From positions 1 to 11,662 of the forward strand of contig OMUM01000081.1 in NCBI GenBank assembly GCA_900314225.1: a DNA stretch of 11,662 nt, read 5' to 3'. A program made the translations under genes and the position numbers. A model generated the notes under the pieces. That model searched no databases, had not been told where the DNA came from, and saw nothing but the letters and a program-made list of their open reading frames with translations. Origin of the DNA: an uncultured bacterium (GTDB lineage Bacteria; Bacillota_I; Bacilli_A; RF39; UBA660). Every line of letters begins with the position of its first letter. The stretch's first letter is position 1. Shown in pieces: positions 7,686-11,662 of the stretch.

Positions 7686-7805
7686 GAAATTGCCGGACGC
7701 ACGCCGTTAGTGTTGTTGACGTTGTTGTTGTTCATGTTACCGTTCGTGTTCACGTTACGACCGTTAGCGTTGTTGTTGTTGAAATAGTTAGGCGAAGCAA
7801 GCCAA
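7686..7805 (-). repeat. DGR template repeat (TR)
   Basis: These 120 bp align without gaps to 8119-8238 inside the C-terminus of the 1152-aa protein. In the target's reading frame the TR contains 17 AAC codons, two of them in runs of four. It differs from the VR at 19 positions, all of them adenine in the TR sense strand: 19 of 40 adenines are changed and 0 of 80 other bases. Because AAC can only become NNC, no stop codon can arise at these sites. The repeat is noncoding in place and sits 198 bp before the avd start. It is expected to be part of an RNA that extends into the spacer. A weak promoter-like pair (TTGATC, 16 bp, TAGATT) precedes it, but I do not rely on that. Confidence 0.97.
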
Positions 7806-7890
7806 CGGGCTGCCAACAAAAATGCGCAAATCTAAAATGGTACAATCCTAGATCAAACATTAAGTTTAATCCAAATTTTAATTAATTTTG

Positions 7891-7924
7891 GCACCATAAT
7901 ATCATTTTGATGATATTATGGTGC
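7891..7924. other. Perfect 14-bp hairpin upstream of the TR
   Basis: GCACCATAATATCA (7891-7904) and TGATATTATGGTGC (7911-7924) are perfect inverted repeats around a six-base loop. No clean T-run follows on the minus strand (CAAAATTAATT), and only a mixed TCTCTTTGTT follows on the plus strand. It could be a poor terminator or mRNA 3' stabiliser for the target gene, or a 5' boundary of the TR RNA. Confidence 0.6.
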
Positions 7925-7983
7925 TCTCTTTGTTATTATCTCTATATTTCTACTTCTTCAAAAGCAAAATGTAATTCATGAGT

Positions 7984-8009
7984 GTCTCACGAAAGGGTTT
8001 TCGTGAGAC
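7984..8009. other. Perfect 11-bp hairpin/cruciform downstream of the VR
   Basis: GTCTCACGAAA (7984-7994) pairs perfectly with TTTCGTGAGAC (7999-8009) around the four-base loop GGGT (ACCC on the coding strand). It lies 34 bp past the target stop codon and about 110 bp past the VR 3' end. Five T follow it only on the plus strand, so it is not oriented as a terminator for the target gene. In the Bordetella phage DGR a short hairpin with a four-base loop downstream of the VR is needed for efficient homing. This one has the right place and shape, but a different loop from the GRNA type I recall. Confidence 0.6.
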
Positions 8010-8042
8010 TTTTTCAAGTGTTCGGTGTCAGGCATCCACAGT

Positions 8043-11000
8043 TTAGCTTCCTAATTCAACTTTGTATGGATTTGCCATACTTCCATCTCCATCAGAATAC
8101 TCGATGCCTGGTGTCAGTGAAACTGCCGGACGCACGCCGAAAGTGCTGACGACGCGGTTGTCGCTCATGCTACCGCTCGTGTTCACGTTACGACCGCTAG
8201 CGACGCCGTCGTTGAAATAGTAAGGCGAAGCAAGCCAATAATATTGTCCTGTTTTTCGAGCGTTACTATTATTTAAAATGTTCATCTCCGGACTTGACAT
8301 CAATCCTACTTTATAAGTTAATTTTGCATTATTATTGCTTATACTAAATTGATCTGTTGTGTTTGTACAACTTAAATCACTTGTGACATTATATTCTTTA
8401 AATTGTAGATATGCTGTAGTACTTCCACCATCTGGATTCCATCCATTTAATGCTCTTATACTTCTATCATTACAGAATATTGTATCTTCTATATAGTCAT
8501 CATAATCTTCTAATAGATAATGTTTATACCATGCATCTACTCCACTTTTCATCGTTGAATTTACCTGATTAACACCATTATCGTGCAACATCTCATTTAT
8601 GGTGTCTTCTACACTTTTACCATTTGTAATGTTTATATAGTATGGCGTTGTTCCACTTATATAGTAAATATAAGATATAGTAGTGCATTCACCTGTTTCA
8701 TTCCAGCATGTATAATGTGCATTGTTTATACTTGTTTTATTAGTACTATCATTGATATTCCAAAAACTTGTAGATGCATCATTATCTAACACATACTTAC
8801 TTCCATCCCAAGTGAATCCTTTAGCATATTTATAATTATTTGCTACTTTGATATAAGTCATAGAAGTACTTGAAGTTGAAATTGTGTACCATAGCTCACT
8901 ACATGTATCATTTACTGCATTCTTACATACATATTTATTAGCTCCTACATTACTATAACTTGTATACCAATCACTTCTGTTTACTGTTGTTGGACTATCG
9001 ATTGTATAAGTACCATCCCCATTGTCCGTATAACTATCCCCATAGGTATATGTATAGTTATAATCTGCAAGATTATGATTAGTAGAGTTTTGTAATTGAA
9101 TATAATACATAGTTGTATTGTTTACTGCAGCTATATAATAAACACTTGTATTCGTATAAGTTTGTGTCGCGTTTCTAAATGTATATTCTCCTACTAAGTT
9201 TGGATAATCTGTTGTCGCACTTACTTGATATGGACTATCTAAGTTATATCTGCTAGCCGTTGGATTTCCCCATACTGCATCATGAGCATACCAATATGTA
9301 GTTGCAAGTGAAGAGCTTGATAACATAGTCTCACTTGAAGTCATTGTTTTCGAATTATATGGATAAACTGTATTATACATATATCCAACATAAGATGGCG
9401 AATTATAACTTGCATTAAATTGTAAAGTTCCAAATTGTGAATAATTGGAATTTGAGTTTAATGGTATTACATATGCGCTCGTTGTATTGTAATATGACTC
9501 TACTAAATATAAGGTTGCGCATGTTCCATCTTCACTTGTTAATTTACAAGTATATTTTCCAACCAATCCAGGTCCTGTTGTTGCATTCCATGTAGTTTGT
9601 TCTGTTGTACCACTTACTTTAAATGTTTTTGCTGTAGAGTCATAAGTATAATCAGTTCCATACCAATAGTTAGAAGCTAAGTTTTGGCTTGTTCTAGATG
9701 CATATCCCACATGTGTTCCACGCGTAGATAAACACTGGTTATCTACTGCTTCCCCATTGTATATCATCTTAACTCCACCAGTATCGGTTGTTCTTATCAT
9801 TTGCCAACATTGTCCGGCAAATAAAACATTATTTTTATCTAATATTGCTGTTCCGTTCGTCGCATTTGAACCATAATAGTAGTAGATCTTTTGTGTTGAT
9901 TTTGAAGCATCCATTGAATCTTGATGATTTCCTGTATATTCTTTGGCGTACGTTCCAGTTGCAGCTTCGTTTTGTAGCACTTTGTATAAAGTTGTCTTTT
10001 CATGAACTGTTCCATCCATCGATTTAACAATGGATTGTCTAGTCCAAGTAGCTCTAATTGTTACATCATGTTCTGGCATTACAAATATGTCATCATTTAC
10101 TATTGTTATATCTTTTGCATCATCTTCATCAATTTCCCAACCTTTAAACAAATATCCCTCACAAGATAGTTCATTTGTTTTTTTGGTAACATTTTGATAT
10201 ATAAAATGTTTCTCACTTGCAATATCTGGAAGCGTACATCCAGTTGGTGTATTCGTATCATAAATAACTTCATAGTTGTTTTTTAATACTGGAGTGTTCG
10301 TACTATTTACATTTTTTTCTGTATCTTCTGGTAATTTATAATTTATATTTTCTCTTTTGTTGGTTGGATAAAATCCCTCACTACCAACATATTGTGGTTT
10401 TAATGTAAGATTAATTGTCATCTTAGCATTTCCACCAGTCATATATGAGTTTTCTCCTAAATTCCATGTAATTTTTGGAGTTCCAGAATCATCTTCTAAT
10501 GTTACCGTTCCCATTGTAACTTTAATATCACTCACCGAACCAATCGTAAAATAGTCATCATGAACAAAATCTGTAACAACAAATTTTTCATAAACTATTG
10601 GAGAAATGGAAGCGTCAAATAATACATTATTAAGTGTTGATTGGTCAGCTACCCATTGAGAATCTGTTATTTGTTTTATTTCGTCTATGATATCTGTTCC
10701 CATTTCATATTGAACACCATTAACCGTCATATAAGGGTACTTATCTTTTAAAACCTCAAAAGTACCAACTTGATTTGGTGTATCTTCATTTGGATATCCA
10801 TCCGTTAAAAATAATGTAACGACATCTCGATTTGATTCTTTTGTATATCCATTCATAACAACGTCTACGTTTTGAAGTGCAGCATTATAGTTTGTACAAC
10901 CTGTTGTTGTGATAGTGTCTAATTTTGATAACAAATCATCTTTGTCATTTGAAAAAGTCGAAATTACTGTGGAAGTACTATCAAATGTAACGATTGCTAT

Positions 11001-11501
11001 TCTGTTTTGACTATTAGATAGCAAATAACTAACTAACTCTTTAGAATCACTAATTGCTTTCGTCATCTTATCTCCTGACATAGAACCAGATATATCTAAA
11101 ACTAATACAACATCTTTATAATGATCTCCTGTTTTCATTATAGAATTTAAATCAAAAGTAACTTGTGCTGTATTTGAACCCGTCCATTTAGCTGATTTAT
11201 CAATATGCCAAGAGCCTTGATTATCATAATCATTTGATTGGATTTCTACTTTTTTTACTTCTTCTGTATAGATTCCTAGACCTTCTAAGAATTTCTTAGC
11301 ACTTACTTTTATAACATTCGCTCCGGTTACAGCTGACAATATAAGTATTAAAACTGCTAGTGAGCCAACAAGAGTAGTGGCAAATTTAAATTTGTTTTTA
11401 ATAACAATGTTTGGAAATTTAATTTTAGGTTTCTTTCTAGTTTCAAATTTTGTTGGTTCATCAAAATCTAAAATTTCAATTTCCTCAGTATTTTGACTCA
11501 T
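8043..11501 (-). CDS. DGR-diversified surface protein: vWA, InlB repeat and C-type-lectin-like domain
   Basis: At 1152 aa this is the DGR target. An acidic cytoplasmic start (EEIEILDFDEP) leads to a basic stretch and a membrane anchor (about 41-61). A von Willebrand A domain follows (about 129-300) with a complete MIDAS: Asp136-x-Ser-x-Ser140, Thr203 and Asp234 in FLTDGYPNED. After a beta linker comes an InlB-type repeat (408-487, ending MPEHDVTIRATW). The lectin-like fold begins at about 557 (NNVLFAGQCWQMIRTTDTGG) and resumes near 1063 to the end, with four tandem repeats between; the VR is residues 1089-1128. There is no C-terminal sorting signal. The ATG at 11501 has only a weak AAGAAG, unlike the strong sites of its neighbours. 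The frame stays open upstream to the window edge, so the true start may lie outside. Confidence 0.9.
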   Translation of the reverse strand: MSQNTEEIEILDFDEPTKFETRKKPKIKFPNIVIKNKFKFATTLVGSLAVLILILSAVTGANVIKVSAKKFLEGLGIYTEEVKKVEIQSNDYDNQGSWHIDKSAKWTGSNTAQVTFDLNSIMKTGDHYKDVVLVLDISGSMSGDKMTKAISDSKELVSYLLSNSQNRIAIVTFDSTSTVISTFSNDKDDLLSKLDTITTTGCTNYNAALQNVDVVMNGYTKESNRDVVTLFLTDGYPNEDTPNQVGTFEVLKDKYPYMTVNGVQYEMGTDIIDEIKQITDSQWVADQSTLNNVLFDASISPIVYEKFVVTDFVHDDYFTIGSVSDIKVTMGTVTLEDDSGTPKITWNLGENSYMTGGNAKMTINLTLKPQYVGSEGFYPTNKRENINYKLPEDTEKNVNSTNTPVLKNNYEVIYDTNTPTGCTLPDIASEKHFIYQNVTKKTNELSCEGYLFKGWEIDEDDAKDITIVNDDIFVMPEHDVTIRATWTRQSIVKSMDGTVHEKTTLYKVLQNEAATGTYAKEYTGNHQDSMDASKSTQKIYYYYGSNATNGTAILDKNNVLFAGQCWQMIRTTDTGGVKMIYNGEAVDNQCLSTRGTHVGYASRTSQNLASNYWYGTDYTYDSTAKTFKVSGTTEQTTWNATTGPGLVGKYTCKLTSEDGTCATLYLVESYYNTTSAYVIPLNSNSNYSQFGTLQFNASYNSPSYVGYMYNTVYPYNSKTMTSSETMLSSSSLATTYWYAHDAVWGNPTASRYNLDSPYQVSATTDYPNLVGEYTFRNATQTYTNTSVYYIAAVNNTTMYYIQLQNSTNHNLADYNYTYTYGDSYTDNGDGTYTIDSPTTVNRSDWYTSYSNVGANKYVCKNAVNDTCSELWYTISTSSTSMTYIKVANNYKYAKGFTWDGSKYVLDNDASTSFWNINDSTNKTSINNAHYTCWNETGECTTISYIYYISGTTPYYINITNGKSVEDTINEMLHDNGVNQVNSTMKSGVDAWYKHYLLEDYDDYIEDTIFCNDRSIRALNGWNPDGGSTTAYLQFKEYNVTSDLSCTNTTDQFSISNNNAKLTYKVGLMSSPEMNILNNSNARKTGQYYWLASPYYFNDGVASGRNVNTSGSMSDNRVVSTFGVRPAVSLTPGIEYSDGDGSMANPYKVELGS
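8119..8139 (-). promoter_or_regulatory. Probable IMH (initiation of mutagenic homing) at the VR 3' end
   Basis: The 3' end of the VR is a GC-rich block, identical to the TR over 16 bp (8124-8139 against 7691-7706). It is followed by one difference at 8123/7690 and four more shared bases. Known DGRs mark the homing start with a GC-rich IMH in the VR and a slightly different copy in the TR. The position and composition fit, but the exact limits are inferred. Confidence 0.6.
8119..8238 (-). repeat. DGR variable repeat (VR) in the target gene
   Basis: This is the recipient copy of the TR at 7686-7805. It encodes residues 1089-1128 of the target, from WLASP to GVRPAVS. Thirteen of 17 AAC codons have changed: Y1094, D1098, G1099, V1100, S1102, S1109, S1111, S1113, D1114, R1116, V1118, S1119 and F1121. 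Four remain Asn (1097, 1105, 1107, 1115). One ATT has become GTT (V1127). The 5' and 3' ends (WLASP and GVRPA) are fixed, which matches the conserved core of C-type-lectin-like DGR targets, with the diversified side chains on the ligand-binding face. Confidence 0.97.
8622..9668 (-). repeat. Four diverged ~70-residue tandem repeats inside the target protein
   Basis: Protein repeats lie at about residues 612-681, 736-803, 816-887 and 892-960 of the 1152-aa protein. Each runs from an aromatic start (YWYG, YWYA, YTYT or FTWDG) through a TFKV/YQVS/TYTI/YVLD block to (G/N/A)xYxC, a short turn, a second Cys, and a Y-rich strand ending in YVIPL, YIQL, YIKV or YINI. Copies 1, 3 and 4 keep two cysteines (652/661, 859/867, 932/939); copy 2 has lost both. 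They are rich in Tyr, Thr and Asn, as in surface beta modules. The unit boundaries are approximate. Confidence 0.65.
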
Positions 11502-11607
11502 GAAAGAATGTTTCTTCTTAAATTTTAGTTTATTCCACGCAAAATGAAGTCGCTTTTTTTTCGACTTTTTTTCTTGATTTATTTTTGGAATTTTATCTGC
11601 TAATAAT
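11502..11607 (-). other. Open, lysine-rich in-frame extension upstream of the target ATG
   Basis: The target's reading frame has no stop codon from 11501 up to the repeat tract and window edge. It reads TELLADKIPKINQ, then KKSKKKRLHFAWNKLKF, and joins MSQNTEE. The two other minus-strand frames stop within about 15-25 bases of the tract, so only one register is open. No ATG, GTG or TTG occurs in this frame here. Either it is the N-terminal coding part of a gene starting outside the window, or it is a 5' leader that happens to be open. An imperfect inverted repeat (11547-11552 with 11562-11567) lies inside it. Confidence 0.5.

Positions 11608-11662
<55 letters not shown>

Noticed and set aside
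7711..7780. GTT-rich runs resembling a simple repeat or CRISPR-like array
   Set aside because: There are no regular repeats with unique spacers. The runs are the AAC codons of the TR read on the other strand and align base by base to the VR.
7602..7787. Plus-strand open frame covering the TR
   Set aside because: It is the reverse strand of the TR (GTT runs opposite AAC codons). It has no ribosome binding site, and the TR has a stronger, complete explanation.
7984..8009. Hairpin as a rho-independent terminator for the target gene
   Set aside because: The T-run follows the stem on the plus strand only. On the minus strand, in which the target is transcribed, the stem is followed by ACTCATGAATT.
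9788..10030. Open frames on both strands within the vWA/lectin target gene
   Set aside because: They are alternative frames of the target gene with low-complexity translations and no start signals.
11547..11574. Inverted repeat AAGTCG/CGACTT followed by T-run, as a plus-strand terminator
   Set aside because: The stem is only 6 bp with a nine-base T-rich loop, no plus-strand gene precedes it, and the minus strand reads as open coding frame through it.

Overview
The window is AT-rich and every convincing gene lies on the minus strand. Strong GGAGG-type ribosome binding sites, a SipW-type signal peptidase, TasA/BsaA-like exported proteins, a sortase and InlB-type repeats point to a low-GC Gram-positive bacterium. 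The protein style suggests a gut Bacillota/Mycoplasmatota lineage such as RF39-like Bacilli. That lineage call is an inference from style, not from a marker gene.

The centre is a complete diversity-generating retroelement (DGR). Read along the minus strand it runs: a large surface protein (11501-8043) whose C-terminus carries the variable repeat (VR, 8238-8119); a 555-bp gap holding two perfect hairpins and the template repeat (TR, 7805-7686); an Avd-type four-helix protein (7487-7122); and a reverse transcriptase (7138-5642). TR and VR align over 120 bp without gaps and differ at 19 positions. All 19 are adenines in the TR sense strand, and none of the 80 non-adenine positions differ. This is the signature of adenine-specific mutagenic homing. 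The RT carries an extra C-terminal domain that looks like the mismatch-recognition domain I of MutS.

The diversified protein has an N-terminal membrane anchor, a von Willebrand A domain with a complete MIDAS, an InlB-type repeat, and a C-terminal C-type-lectin-like domain. The two halves of that lectin-like domain appear to be separated by four tandem repeats of about 70 residues. Upstream of its first ATG the frame stays open to the window edge and runs into a (TCTG)13.75 tetranucleotide tract. Such a tract could switch the gene on and off by slippage, a second layer of variation. The tract reaches the edge, so the true start cannot be seen.

Downstream of the RT, and overlapping or almost touching gene to gene, is a surface-structure cluster: a 695-aa adhesin with InlB and DUF11-like domains, a TasA/BsaA-like protein, SipW signal peptidase, a second TasA/BsaA-like protein, a membrane-anchored protein with a sorting-signal-like tail, and a sortase. 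The tight packing from avd to sortase suggests co-expression. The inferred picture is a cell-surface fibre or adhesion apparatus whose vWA/lectin-like component is diversified by the DGR. After a 191-bp gap the window ends with a 106-aa gene of unknown function.
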